NCBI RefSeq assembly: GCF_002080455.1
Contig: NZ_CP020555.1
Coordinates: forward strand, 3,472,001 to 3,536,000
DNA length: 64,000 nt
Direction: 5' to 3'
From: Streptomyces sp. Sge12
GTDB lineage: Bacteria; Actinomycetota; Actinomycetes; Streptomycetales; Streptomycetaceae
Below the pieces are notes generated by a model. It saw only the letters and a program-made list of their open reading frames with translations, was not told the DNA's origin and ran no database searches. The stretch's first letter is position 1; each line of letters opens with the position of its first letter. The position numbers and the translations under genes are program-made. This document shows positions 1-10,782 of this stretch, piece after piece.

Positions 1-1
1 C

Positions 2-55
2 GCGGGGGCGGGGACCGTGGTCACGGCGGAGCTGCCGTGGCGTGACCGGGGGTAG
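2..55 (+). CDS. C-terminal end of a sensor histidine kinase (partial)
   Basis: Only the last 17 codons are in the window. The reading frame starts at base 2 and ends at the TAG at 53-55. The visible tail contains TVVTAELPWR, nearly the same as the C-terminus of the complete kinase at 435-1727 (TTVTAELPWR). This is the end of an HATPase_c domain. The two kinases are therefore probably tandem paralogues. The rest of the gene lies to the left of the window. Confidence 0.6.
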   Translation, partial: AGAGTVVTAELPWRDRG

Positions 56-102
56 GCCCCCGGGGCCCTTGATCCAGCGGGACTCCCGTCCGGGGTGGGC
101 GG

Positions 103-266
103 GGGTCCCGTTCGCGTGCCCGGTGCGGCGCCGTTTTCCGGGGCTCCGCGGTACGCCTCGCCGGCGGGGCTGCGGGGATGGGGCGGGTCCCGTTCCCTTG
201 CCCGGTGCGGCGCCGTCTCCCAGGGCTCCGCCCCGGACCCCGCGCCTCAAACGCCGGCGAGGCTGG
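103..266. repeat. Tandem copies of a dispersed Streptomyces intergenic repeat
   Basis: Bases 103-149 and 185-231 are a direct repeat (42 of 47 positions agree, unit spacing 82 bp), both running into GGGCTCCGC. The second copy continues into a 27-nt block at 240-266 that is the reverse complement, with one mismatch, of 15624-15650. From memory this GC-rich element is common at the 3' ends of Streptomyces genes. Nothing in 56-434 looks coding, so this 380-bp gap is repeat plus the promoter region of the next kinase. Confidence 0.6.
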
Positions 267-434
267 GTTTGGCGGCGCCGCCTCGGAGGCTGGCCGGGCT
301 GGATTTGGCGGCGGCGCGGAGTGGCCGTGGGGTGGGGTTAACCCCCCGGTGGAGAGGCCGACTCGCCGCATGGTTGTGGGGGGAAGCGGGCGGCAGGGTG
401 GAGGGGTAACGGTGGCTGGGAAGGGGTCGGGATC

Positions 435-1727
435 ATGGGCAAGGGCAAGGGTGGGGTCGGGGCGGTGGTGTGGGCTCCGGTCGCGGGGCGGACCTGGCGG
501 GAGTTCGGGTACCTGCTGATCGGGCTGCCGCTGAGCACGCTGTACTTCTCACTCGCCATCACCGGTGTGAGCCTCGGCGCCGGGCTGCTCGTCACCTTCC
601 TCGGCGTTCCGGTGCTGGCCGGCGTCCTCGCCATGTGCCGTGGGTTCGGGCATCTGGAGCGGGCCCGGGTGCGCGTGCTGCTCGGGGCGGACATCGCCGC
701 GCCGGCGCCGATCCGGGCCAGGAAGGCCGGGCCGCTCGCCGCCATGGGGGCGCTGCTCAAGAGCGGGAGCGCCTGGCGTCACGTGCTGTACTCGGTCGTC
801 CACTTCCCGTGGGCGGTGTTCTCCTTCTGCCTGTCGCTGGTGCTGTGGGCGTTCGGCTGGTCCTACCTGCTGTACCCGCTGTGGTTCTGGGTCTTCCCGG
901 CCTACACCGACCAGCCGGGTCTTCAGCTCTTCCAGAACGACGACTACACCTTCTACCTCGACTCGCCCGCCGAGATCGCCCTCACGTGCCTCATCGGATT
1001 GGCCGTCACCCTCGCCACCCCCTGGGTGATCCGGGCCCTGACCACCGTCGACCGGGTGATGGTCGGCGGGCTGCTCGGGGCGTCCAGCCTGGCCGACCGG
1101 GTCAGCGAGCTGGAGTCCGACCGCGGGGTGGTCGTGGACACCGCCGCCGCCGACCTGCGGCGCATCGAACGGGACCTGCACGACGGGGCGCAGGCCCGGC
1201 TGGTCGCGCTGGCGATGGATCTGGGGCTGGCGAAGGAGAAGCTGACCGAGGACCCGCGGGCCGCCGCCCGCATGGTGGACGAGGCGCACGGCGAGGTGAA
1301 GATCGCCCTCCAGGAGCTGCGCGATCTGGCGCGCGGGATCCATCCGGCCGTGCTGACCGACCGCGGGCTGGACGCGGCGCTGTCGTCGGTGGCCTCGCGG
1401 TGCGCGGTGCCCGTACGGGTGGCCGTGGATCTGCCGGCCCGGCCCGCGGCGGCGATCGAGGGGATCGCGTACTTCACGGTGTCGGAGCTGCTGCAGAACG
1501 TCAGCAAGCACGCCCGGGCCCGGTCGGCCTCGGTGGACGTGTGGAAGTCCGGGGAGCGGCTGCTGATCCAGGTCGCCGACGACGGCGCGGGCGGGGCCGG
1601 GTCGTCGGAGGGGACGGGGCTGGCGGGGCTGACCGAGCGGCTGGACGCGGTGGACGGGGTACTGGTCGTCGACTCCCCCGCCGGGGGCGGGACGACGGTC
1701 ACGGCGGAGCTGCCCTGGCGGGCGTAG
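435..1727 (+). CDS. Membrane sensor histidine kinase (HisKA_3 / HATPase_c)
   Basis: A 430-residue membrane kinase. Residues about 15-200 form a four-helix 'Putative sensor' type input domain with no large extracellular loop. It is followed by a HisKA_3 dimerisation domain whose phospho-acceptor is His249 in ERDLHDGAQARL, then an HATPase_c domain (ELLQNVSKHA, DDGAGG, GTGLAGL). This is the NarL-associated kinase class. It should autophosphorylate and pass phosphate to the regulator at 1958, 230 bp downstream on the same strand. The ATG at 435 is the only start that keeps the first helix intact. The signal sensed is unknown. A second kinase ends at base 55, so two kinases may share one regulator. 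Confidence 0.88.
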   Translation: MGKGKGGVGAVVWAPVAGRTWREFGYLLIGLPLSTLYFSLAITGVSLGAGLLVTFLGVPVLAGVLAMCRGFGHLERARVRVLLGADIAAPAPIRARKAGPLAAMGALLKSGSAWRHVLYSVVHFPWAVFSFCLSLVLWAFGWSYLLYPLWFWVFPAYTDQPGLQLFQNDDYTFYLDSPAEIALTCLIGLAVTLATPWVIRALTTVDRVMVGGLLGASSLADRVSELESDRGVVVDTAAADLRRIERDLHDGAQARLVALAMDLGLAKEKLTEDPRAAARMVDEAHGEVKIALQELRDLARGIHPAVLTDRGLDAALSSVASRCAVPVRVAVDLPARPAAAIEGIAYFTVSELLQNVSKHARARSASVDVWKSGERLLIQVADDGAGGAGSSEGTGLAGLTERLDAVDGVLVVDSPAGGGTTVTAELPWRA

Positions 1728-1763
1728 GCCTCGCCGCGCCGAGGAACCGCGCCGAGGAGTGGA

Positions 1764-1792
1764 GAGGGGCCGGGCCGGTGGCCCGGCCCCTC
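1764..1792 (+). terminator. GC-rich hairpin after the sensor kinase
   Basis: A 13-bp perfect stem (1764-1776 paired with 1780-1792) with a 3-nt loop lies 37 bp after the kinase stop. It has no T-run, as usual in Streptomyces. It would partly separate transcription of the kinase from the regulator at 1958. Confidence 0.6.
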
Positions 1793-1957
1793 CTCCGTTC
1801 CCCCGGCATCCGTTTGCGGTATGCGACCTTCCAGTACGCGAAAACTCCCCCCGTACGCCGACGTGTTGTCCCGGCTCTGCCTTCACCGGGACTTAAGGCT
1901 GGGATGCTTGGCTGAGTCGGGTAGTGCGGGACCAAGTGGATGCGGAGCTGCTGAGTC

Positions 1958-2629
1958 GTGGAAGACAGGGTGCGGGTGGTCATCGCCGAGGATTCAGTGC
2001 TGCTGCGTGAGGGCCTGACCCGGTTGCTGACCGACCGGGGGCATGACGTCGTGGCGGGCGTCGGGGACGCGGAAGCCCTGCTCAAGACGGTGGCGGAGCT
2101 GGCTGCGGAGGGCGCGCTGCCGGATGTGGTGGTCGCGGACGTGCGGATGCCGCCGACCCACACCGACGAGGGCGTACGGGCGGCCGTACGGCTGCGCCGC
2201 GACTACCCCGGGATAGGTGTGCTCGTGCTGTCCCAGTACGTCGAGGAGCAGTACGCCACCGAGCTGCTGGCCGGATCCAGTACCGGAGTGGGGTATCTGC
2301 TCAAGGACCGGGTGGCGGAGGTCCGGGAGTTCCTGGACGCGGTGGTGCGGGTGGCCCGGGGCGGTACGGCCCTGGACCCCGAGGTCGTCGCCCAGCTGCT
2401 CGGGCGCAGCCGCAAGCAGGACGTGCTGGCGGGCCTGACCCCGCGCGAGCGGGAGGTGCTCGGGCTGATGGCCGAGGGCCGGACGAATTCCGCCGTGGCC
2501 AAACAGCTGGTCGTGAGTGATGGAGCGGTGGAGAAGCACGTCAGCAACATCTTCATGAAGTTGGGCCTGTCGCCGAGTGACGGGGATCACCGGCGAGTAC
2601 TGGCCGTTCTCACCTATCTGAAATCTTGA
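1958..2629 (+). CDS. NarL/LuxR-family response regulator
   Basis: A 223-residue two-domain regulator. The receiver domain occupies residues 5-125, with the acidic pair Glu11/Asp12 and phospho-acceptor Asp61 in VVVADVRMP. The LuxR-type helix-turn-helix is at about 157-220 (LTPREREVLGLMAEG, then KHVSNIFMKLGL). The GTG start at 1958 begins directly with the receiver strand. It is the likely partner of the kinase at 435-1727. A short dyad (CTGACA, 3-nt loop, TGTCAG, 2634-2648) lies just after the stop and may act as a weak terminator or operator. Target genes cannot be read from the window. Confidence 0.9.
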   Translation: MEDRVRVVIAEDSVLLREGLTRLLTDRGHDVVAGVGDAEALLKTVAELAAEGALPDVVVADVRMPPTHTDEGVRAAVRLRRDYPGIGVLVLSQYVEEQYATELLAGSSTGVGYLLKDRVAEVREFLDAVVRVARGGTALDPEVVAQLLGRSRKQDVLAGLTPREREVLGLMAEGRTNSAVAKQLVVSDGAVEKHVSNIFMKLGLSPSDGDHRRVLAVLTYLKS

Positions 2630-2779
2630 TCGACTGACACTCTGTCAGATACGGCATACCGGCAGGGCCGTCTCGAGGGGCGGTCCTACGGTCCAGAATG
2701 TGGCCGCTCCTGGGGGCCTTGATCCCTACCGTCGTAGGGTGGGTCCCGGGGGGTCACGCCTCGAAGGAGGTCCGGTTCA

Positions 2780-4715
2780 GTGACCAGCCAGGTCAGCAGC
2801 CCAGCCGAGCAGGCCGACGGTGCCGGGGGTGCGGTCGTCGGTGGACAGCGCACCCCGGAGAGCCCCGGCGGCAAGGAAGTACGCCGCCTCGATCGTGTGA
2901 TCATCCGGTTCGCGGGTGACTCCGGTGACGGTATGCAGCTCACCGGTGACCGGTTCACCTCGGAGACGGCGTCGTTCGGGAACGACCTGTCGACGTTGCC
3001 GAACTTCCCCGCCGAGATCCGCGCCCCTGCCGGAACCCTCCCGGGCGTCTCCTCCTTCCAGCTCCACTTCGCCGACCACGACATCCTCACGCCGGGCGAC
3101 GCCCCGAACGTGCTGGTCGCGATGAACCCGGCGGCCCTCAAGGCGAACATCGCGGACGTGCCGCGCGGCGCGGAGATCATCATCAACACGGATGAGTTCA
3201 CCAAGCGCCCGATGGCCAAGGTCGGCTATGCGACCTCGCCGCTGGAGGACGGCTCGCTCGACGCCTACAACCTGCACCCGGTACCGCTGACCACGCTGAC
3301 GGTCGAGGCGCTGAAGGACTTCGGCCTCTCCCGCAAGGAGGCCGAGCGCAGCAAGAACATGTTCGCGCTGGGCCTGCTGTCGTGGATGTACCACCGGCCC
3401 ACCGAGGGCACGGAGAGCTTCCTGCGGCAGAAGTTCGCGAAGAAGCCCGAGATCGCCGAGGCGAACATCGTCGCCTTCCGCGCCGGCTGGAACTTCGGGG
3501 AGACGACCGAGGACTTCGCGGTCTCCTACGAGGTCGCCCCCGCCACCCGGGCCTTCCCGACCGGCACCTACCGCAACATCTCCGGGAACCTGGCGCTCTC
3601 CTACGGTCTCGTCGCCGCGAGCCAGCAGGCGGATCTGCCCCTCTACCTGGGCTCCTATCCGATCACCCCCGCCTCGGACATCCTGCACGAGCTGTCGAAG
3701 CACAAGAACTTCGGCGTGCGGACCTTCCAGGCCGAGGACGAGATCGCCGGCATCGGCGCGGCGCTCGGCGCGGCCTTCGGCGGCGCGCTCGGGGTGACCA
3801 CCACCTCCGGGCCCGGTGTGGCGCTCAAGTCGGAGGCGATCGGCCTCGCGGTGTCGCTGGAGCTGCCGCTGCTGATCGTGGACATCCAGCGCGGCGGTCC
3901 CTCCACCGGCCTGCCGACGAAGACGGAGCAGGCGGACCTGCTTCAGGCCATGTTCGGCCGCAACGGCGAGGCTCCCGTGCCGATCGTGGCGCCGCGGACC
4001 CCCGCGGACTGCTTCGACGCCGCCCTCGACGCGGCCCGGATCGCGCTCACCTACCGGACCCCGGTCTTCCTGCTCTCCGACGGCTACCTCGCCAACGGGT
4101 CGGAGCCCTGGCGGATCCCGGAGGTCGCCGACCTGCCCGACCTGAAGGTCAAGTTCGCCACCGGCACGAACCACACCCTCGGCGACGGCACCGAGGTGTT
4201 CTGGCCCTACAAGCGGGATCCGGAGACCCTCGCGCGCCCCTGGGCCATCCCCGGCACCCCCGGTCTCGAACACCGCATCGGCGGCATCGAGAAGCAGGAC
4301 GGCAGCGGCAACATCTCGTACGACCCCGCCAACCACGACCTCATGGTCCGCACCCGGCAGGCCAAGGTCGACGGCATCCGGGTGCCCGACCTCGAGGTGG
4401 ACGACCCGGACGGCGCCACCACCCTGGTCCTGGGCTGGGGTTCCACCTACGGCCCCATCACCGCGGCCGTCCGCCGGCTGCGCGGCGCCGGACTCCCCAT
4501 CGCCCAGGCCCACCTGCGCCACCTCAACCCCTTCCCGAGGAATCTCGGCGAGGTCCTGGAGCGTTACGAGAAGGTAGTGGTGCCGGAGATGAACCTCGGG
4601 CAGCTCGCCACCCTGATCCGGGCGAAATACCTGGTCGACGCCCAGTCGTACAACCAGGTCAACGGAATGCCGTTCAAGGCGGAGCAGCTCGCCACGGTTC
4701 TCAAGGAGGCCATCG

Positions 4716-4723
<8 letters not shown>
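2780..4723 (+). CDS. korA: 2-oxoacid:ferredoxin oxidoreductase, fused gamma-alpha subunit
   Basis: A 647-residue subunit of the enzyme that oxidatively decarboxylates a 2-oxoacid (probably 2-oxoglutarate) to acyl-CoA with ferredoxin as electron acceptor. Residues about 35-215 are the gamma domain (RFAGDSGDGMQLTG). Residues about 235-640 are the alpha pyrimidine-binding domain (LGSYPITPASDI, FQAEDEIAGIGAALGA, TTTSGPGVALKSEA). The GTG start at 2780 follows a strong AAGGAGG ribosome site at 2764. The stop overlaps korB by 8 bases, so the two are translationally coupled. This gamma-alpha fusion is the actinobacterial KorA form. The exact substrate is inferred from the family. Confidence 0.93.
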
Positions 4724-5795
<1,072 letters not shown>

Positions 5796-5832
5796 CGGGC
5801 AGGCCGACCCCACGGTCGGGCAGCGCGACCCC

Positions 5833-5869
5833 ACGGAGCCCGGATCCTGCGCCAGGATCCGGGCTCCGT
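5833..5869 (+). terminator. 17-bp perfect hairpin after korB
   Basis: Arms 5833-5849 and 5853-5869 are perfectly complementary around a 3-nt loop, 38 bp past the korB stop. It is a strong intrinsic-type terminator without a T-tract, separating korAB from rarD. Confidence 0.8.
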
Positions 5870-6012
5870 TGCGTCCGGTGCGCCCCGCGCACGAGGGGCG
5901 GGGCGCTCGCGACCCCGAAAGATGTCATGAGTATCTCGTGATTACGGGCATGACATCTGGGCCGTACGGCGATACCGTCGTGAAGTTGGCTGGAAGTCGC
6001 ACAGGAGGCCCC

Positions 6013-6960
6013 GTGAAGGCAGAGAACGAGCAGCGCACGGGTTTGCTCTACGGATTCGGCGCATACGGGATGTGGGGGCTGGTCCCCCTCTTCTGGCCGC
6101 TCCTGAAGCCCTCCGGAGCCGTCGAGATCCTCGCCCACCGCATGGTGTGGTCCCTGGCCGTGGTCGGCCTGGCACTGCTCGCCCTGCGCCGCTGGGGCTG
6201 GATACGGGAGTTGCTCCGCCAGCCCCGCAAGCTCGGCATGACCGCACTGGCCGCCCTGGTGATCACCGTGAACTGGGGCCTGTACATCTGGGCCGTCAAC
6301 AACGGGCACGTCGTCGAGGCGAGCCTCGGCTACTTCATCAATCCGCTGGTCAGCATCGCCATCGGCGTGCTGGTGCTCGGTGAGCGGCTGCGCCGCGCGC
6401 AGTGGGTGGCGGTCGGCCTCAGCTTCGCCGCCGTACTGGTGCTCGCCATCGGCTACGGACGGCCGCCGTGGATCTCGCTGGTCCTGGCGTTCTCCTTCGC
6501 CACGTACGGGCTGATCAAGAAGAAGCTCAACATGGGCGGGCTGGAGTCGCTGGCCGCGGAGACGGCCGTACTGTTCCTGCCGGCCCTCGGCTACGTGCTG
6601 TGGCTCGGCGCGCAGGGCCAGTCCACCTTCGCCTCGCACGGCGTCGCCCACGCGGCTCTGCTGGCCGCGACCGGGCTGGTCACCGCGATCCCGCTGGTCT
6701 TCTTCGGGATGGCGGCGATCCGGGTCCCGCTGTCCACCCTCGGGCTGCTCCAGTACATGGCCCCGGTGTTCCAGTTCGGGCTCGGCGTCCTGTACTTCCA
6801 CGAGGCCATGCCGCCCGAGCGCTGGGCGGGCTTCTCCCTGGTGTGGGCCGCGCTCGCGCTCCTCACCTGGGACGCGCTGCGGGCGGCGCGGCGCTCCCGC
6901 GTCAGGCTGGAGGCGGCGGCGCCGGCCGTCGTGGCGGCCCCGGCCCGCGAGCCCGCGTAA
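6013..6960 (+). CDS. rarD: EamA-family transporter RarD
   Basis: A 315-residue inner-membrane permease of the drug/metabolite superfamily with about ten hydrophobic helices in two EamA repeats. RarD signatures include LLYGFGAYGMWGLVPLFWP at the N-terminus, NWGLYIWAVNNGHVVEASLGYF, and SLGYFINPL. The frame is open further upstream, but the GTG at 6013 has an AGGAGG site 6 bases before it and gives the canonical RarD N-terminus, so it is preferred. The name derives from chloramphenicol sensitivity in Pseudomonas; the real substrate is not established. It is monocistronic, with hairpins on both sides (5833 and 7026). Confidence 0.9.
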   Translation: MKAENEQRTGLLYGFGAYGMWGLVPLFWPLLKPSGAVEILAHRMVWSLAVVGLALLALRRWGWIRELLRQPRKLGMTALAALVITVNWGLYIWAVNNGHVVEASLGYFINPLVSIAIGVLVLGERLRRAQWVAVGLSFAAVLVLAIGYGRPPWISLVLAFSFATYGLIKKKLNMGGLESLAAETAVLFLPALGYVLWLGAQGQSTFASHGVAHAALLAATGLVTAIPLVFFGMAAIRVPLSTLGLLQYMAPVFQFGLGVLYFHEAMPPERWAGFSLVWAALALLTWDALRAARRSRVRLEAAAPAVVAAPAREPA

Positions 6961-7025
6961 CGGACCCGCGGCGGCGCGTCCCGGAGCACTCCCCGGGGCA
7001 CGCACCAGCAAACCCCTCGCACCCT

Positions 7026-7060
7026 CGATCCCCGGTACGGACCACCCGTACCGGGGATCG
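7026..7060 (+). terminator. 15-bp perfect hairpin after rarD
   Basis: Arms 7026-7040 and 7046-7060 pair perfectly around a 5-nt loop, 66 bp after the rarD stop. The interval from here to 7208 carries only the promoter region of the aminopeptidase. Confidence 0.78.
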
Positions 7061-7139
7061 TCCGTTTTCCGAACTGCCCTGACCGAATTGTGGTCTTGAC
7101 GGACAGTCATACTCTCGCTGAACATCAGGCTCGCACTGA

Positions 7140-8525
<1,386 letters not shown>

Positions 8526-8565
8526 GCCTTCCGGCGGGCCGGTCCTCCGGCCTCCCGATCCAGGG

Positions 8566-8599
8566 CTCCGGCACGATCCGATCCGGTCGTGCCGGAGCT
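8566..8599. terminator. Bidirectional hairpin between converging genes
   Basis: A 12-bp perfect stem (8566-8577 with 8588-8599) and a 10-nt loop. It sits between the aminopeptidase stop and the stop codon of the Fic-like gene on the other strand, and overlaps the latter by one base. It can serve both transcripts. Confidence 0.7.
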
Positions 8600-9012
8600 C
8601 AGGTGTCCTCGGTGCGCCGCCCCGACACCTGGAGCGGCCCCTGGATCCGGGCGCGCAGCTCCGAGGCCACGGCCGCGATGTCCGCCCGCCCGCACTTCGC
8701 CGCCTCCACCAGATCGCCGAGCTCCTCCGGCGAGGGCAGTTGCTTCGCCCCGGCCACCCGCAGGTACGAGCGGGTGGCCGCGGCCGCGTAGAACTCGTTC
8801 ATCGGGGATTCCAGCGCGGGGCACACCGCGAGGGTGTGCAAAAACGCCGCGGCCCGCCACGCGGTGTCCGGGGCGGGCTGTTCGGGCACCAGGACGAGGT
8901 CGTTCTGGTGCCGGGCGACCGCGGCGGCCACCCCGGAGGGATCCCACACGGCGGGATCGGACGGGAGATGGTGGGCCAGGGCGGTCCAGGCCCACTCCAT
9001 GGTGATCTTCAA
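8599..9012 (-). CDS. Fic/Doc-like toxin component of a toxin-antitoxin pair
   Basis: A 137-residue protein starting at a TTG (9012) that overlaps the antitoxin stop; an in-frame ATG at 9000 is the alternative. The sequence (TALAHHLPSDPAVWD, ARHQND, AAAFLHTLAVCPALE, MNEFYAAAA) matches my memory of actinobacterial proteins annotated 'fic family toxin-antitoxin system, toxin component'. The canonical HPFx(D/E)GNGR catalytic loop of Fic AMP-transferases is not visible, so activity of the usual kind is doubtful. Coupling to a ribbon-helix-helix gene with a palindromic operator supports a toxin-antitoxin role. Confidence 0.6.
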   Translation of the reverse strand: MKITMEWAWTALAHHLPSDPAVWDPSGVAAAVARHQNDLVLVPEQPAPDTAWRAAAFLHTLAVCPALESPMNEFYAAAATRSYLRVAGAKQLPSPEELGDLVEAAKCGRADIAAVASELRARIQGPLQVSGRRTEDT

Positions 9013-9218
9013 TTGCCGAACCGCTCCTGGAAGTAGCTCCAGTGGTCGGCGAACTCCTCTATGCCGGAGAGGAAGTTCTTGCGGTCCTCGTCCAGTTCGC
9101 GTTCGGTGACCTCGGTGATCAACGCGGTGACCGTCGTCCCCAGCGCCGCCGCACGCGCCTTGAGGCGTTCGTGGAACTCTTCGTCCAGGCGGATGGTGAC
9201 GTGTCTCGACATGTCCAT
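9009..9218 (-). CDS. Ribbon-helix-helix (Arc/CopG-type) antitoxin
   Basis: A 69-residue DNA-binding protein from the ATG at 9218. The second in-frame ATG at 9212 gives MSRHVTIRLDEEFHERLKAR, the canonical beta strand and first helix of the fold. It is followed by GTTVTALITEVTERELDED. The C-terminal EEFADHWSYFQERFGN probably contacts the toxin. The frame stays open upstream, but the region before 9218 is occupied by a palindrome, so a leaderless or near-leaderless start is likely. Its stop overlaps the toxin start. It should autorepress at 9221-9244. Confidence 0.75.
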   Translation of the reverse strand: MDMSRHVTIRLDEEFHERLKARAAALGTTVTALITEVTERELDEDRKNFLSGIEEFADHWSYFQERFGN

Positions 9219-9220
9219 CA

Positions 9221-9244
9221 CCGTACAGCGGGCGCGCTGTACGG
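9221..9244. promoter_or_regulatory. Palindromic operator of the toxin-antitoxin operon
   Basis: A perfect inverted repeat, CCGTACAGCG, 4-nt spacer, CGCTGTACGG, ends one codon before the antitoxin ATG. Ribbon-helix-helix antitoxins typically bind such dyads over their own promoter. The position implies repression by covering the transcription start. Confidence 0.6.
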
Positions 9245-9301
9245 GTGGCAGGAATGCCGCAAGGGTGGGCAGGGACACAGTCCCGGCCCACCCCTGCGGT
9301 G

Positions 9302-9322
9302 CGCCCGCCCGTCGGGCGGGCG
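9302..9322 (-). terminator. Hairpin after the LolA-like gene
   Basis: A 9-bp stem (9302-9310 with 9314-9322) with a 3-nt loop directly follows the stop of the minus-strand gene at 9331. It separates that gene from the toxin-antitoxin operon. Confidence 0.6.
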
Positions 9323-9330
9323 GGGTGCGG

Positions 9331-10560
9331 CTACTTGTTGGCGTTGGCCGCCTGCACCAGCGCGTCCTTGGTGACCGCGCCGACGTAGACCTTGCCGTCG
9401 TCCGTGATCAGTGCGTTGACCAGGCGGGTCGACAGGACGCGGCCCTCGCCGAACTTCCCGTTGACCTTGTCCCCGAGCGAGTCGAGGAACTGCTTGGCCT
9501 CCTTGGGGGCGTTCTTGTCGTTCTCCAGGTCCTTCAGGCTGCGCTGCGCGCCGGAGTCGATGCGGGCGATGGTCGACCAGCCCTCGCCGAGCACCTTCAC
9601 GTCGCCCTTGCCGTTCGCGCCGCCGGCCAGGTCGCCGAGGCCCGGGAAGGACTCCAGCGCCTTCCAGTGCTCGTCCGCGCCGCCCTTGCCCTTGGCCGCC
9701 CCGTCGACGCCCTCGGTCACCTTGGCGCCCTTGGGCGCGGTGAAGGCGAAGGTGTCCGCGGCCGGCTTGCCGAAGTCGACCTTGGTGAAGCCGGCGTCCA
9801 CGATCGGCTTGCCGCCCTGGGCGGAGAGCACCTGCACGCGCAGCGGTACGCCGTTCTTCGCGTCCACCGCGATCTGGACCGAGCCGACCGTGGAACCGCT
9901 CTGCTTGGGCTTGAGCACCAGCTGGTAGGCGTCCCGACCGGCCACCTGCGCGGTCCCGCCGACGCTGACGTCGGTGGTGGGGCCGGCGGCGGCCAGGAGC
10001 TCCTCGGCCAGCTTCTGCGGGGAGGCGGCGAGCCGGTCGCCGGTCTTGTGGTCCTTGCCCTCCTTGCCCTCCTTGCCGTCCTTGCCCTTGCCGGCCTCGG
10101 TGTTCTTCTCGTGGAAGACCTCGTTCGACTTGGAGTCGTAGCCCCACACGTCGTCGCCGTTGTGGATGAGGCTGTACTCGTCCTTGCCGTCGAGGAAGGT
10201 CAGCCGCTGGCGCTCCGGGCCGTCGGCCGCGACGCGCAGGGTGTGGCTGCCGTTCGCCAGCTGGGCGACCTTGTCCTCCGGGTTGGCGGAGCCGCCCGCG
10301 ATGCCGCCGCCGCCGAGCAGTCCGCTCGCGATCTTCGGCAGACCGAGATCGGTGGTGATCCGGGCGGTCCCGGACAGCTGCTGGACGTCCGAGGCGGCGA
10401 CCTTCTCGATGAGCTGCTGCGCCGTCACCTTCGGCAGGTCGGGTCCGCCGGCGTTCGCGAAGGCCGGGACCATCGCAACGGTCGCCGCGGCCACACCCGC
10501 CACCGCTACCGGTACGGCGTACCGGGCGGCCTTGCGAGAAGTCTTGGTGTTCGGTGCCAT
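9331..10560 (-). CDS. Exported LolA-fold / DUF2092-like protein
   Basis: A 409-residue protein with a signal sequence (basic residues, then VPVAVAGVAAATVAMVPAFANA). A domain resembling the LolA/LppX lipoprotein-carrier fold follows: an opening VTAQQLIEKVAASDVQQLSGTAR, and DAYQLVLKPKQSGSTVGSVQIAVD later. Streptomyces has no outer membrane, so it does not do classical LolA work; lipid or lipoprotein binding at the membrane is an inference. A Lys/Gly/Glu-rich loop around residues 150-170 (GKDGKEGKEGKD) is encoded by a 9-bp tandem repeat at about 10050-10090. It is probably a single gene with a hairpin at 9302. Confidence 0.7.
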   Translation of the reverse strand: MAPNTKTSRKAARYAVPVAVAGVAAATVAMVPAFANAGGPDLPKVTAQQLIEKVAASDVQQLSGTARITTDLGLPKIASGLLGGGGIAGGSANPEDKVAQLANGSHTLRVAADGPERQRLTFLDGKDEYSLIHNGDDVWGYDSKSNEVFHEKNTEAGKGKDGKEGKEGKDHKTGDRLAASPQKLAEELLAAAGPTTDVSVGGTAQVAGRDAYQLVLKPKQSGSTVGSVQIAVDAKNGVPLRVQVLSAQGGKPIVDAGFTKVDFGKPAADTFAFTAPKGAKVTEGVDGAAKGKGGADEHWKALESFPGLGDLAGGANGKGDVKVLGEGWSTIARIDSGAQRSLKDLENDKNAPKEAKQFLDSLGDKVNGKFGEGRVLSTRLVNALITDDGKVYVGAVTKDALVQAANANK

Positions 10561-10716
10561 GTCAGTGCCCTGCCCTCTGTGTCGACTGCGGTGACCACCG
10601 TGTCGCCGCGCTCACCCGATCTGGTGGGGTTTGATGACTCCATCTGACCAAATTCGCGCCCCGGGGGCGTCAGCCCCCGGACGCAACTCGGTGTACGCCC
10701 GTGGGATGACATGAAA

Positions 10717-10764
10717 AGGGCCCCCCTCCCCCGACCCGTAGGGGTCGCCGGGGCGGAAGGGCCC
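10717..10764 (-). terminator. Long imperfect hairpin after the polyprenyl synthase gene
   Basis: GGGCCC at both ends encloses complementary C-rich and G-rich runs with a central GTA turn. It lies 19 bp beyond the stop of the minus-strand gene at 10783, as expected for a terminator. Confidence 0.55.
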
Positions 10765-10782
10765 GTTCCGCAGGTGTGGCGG

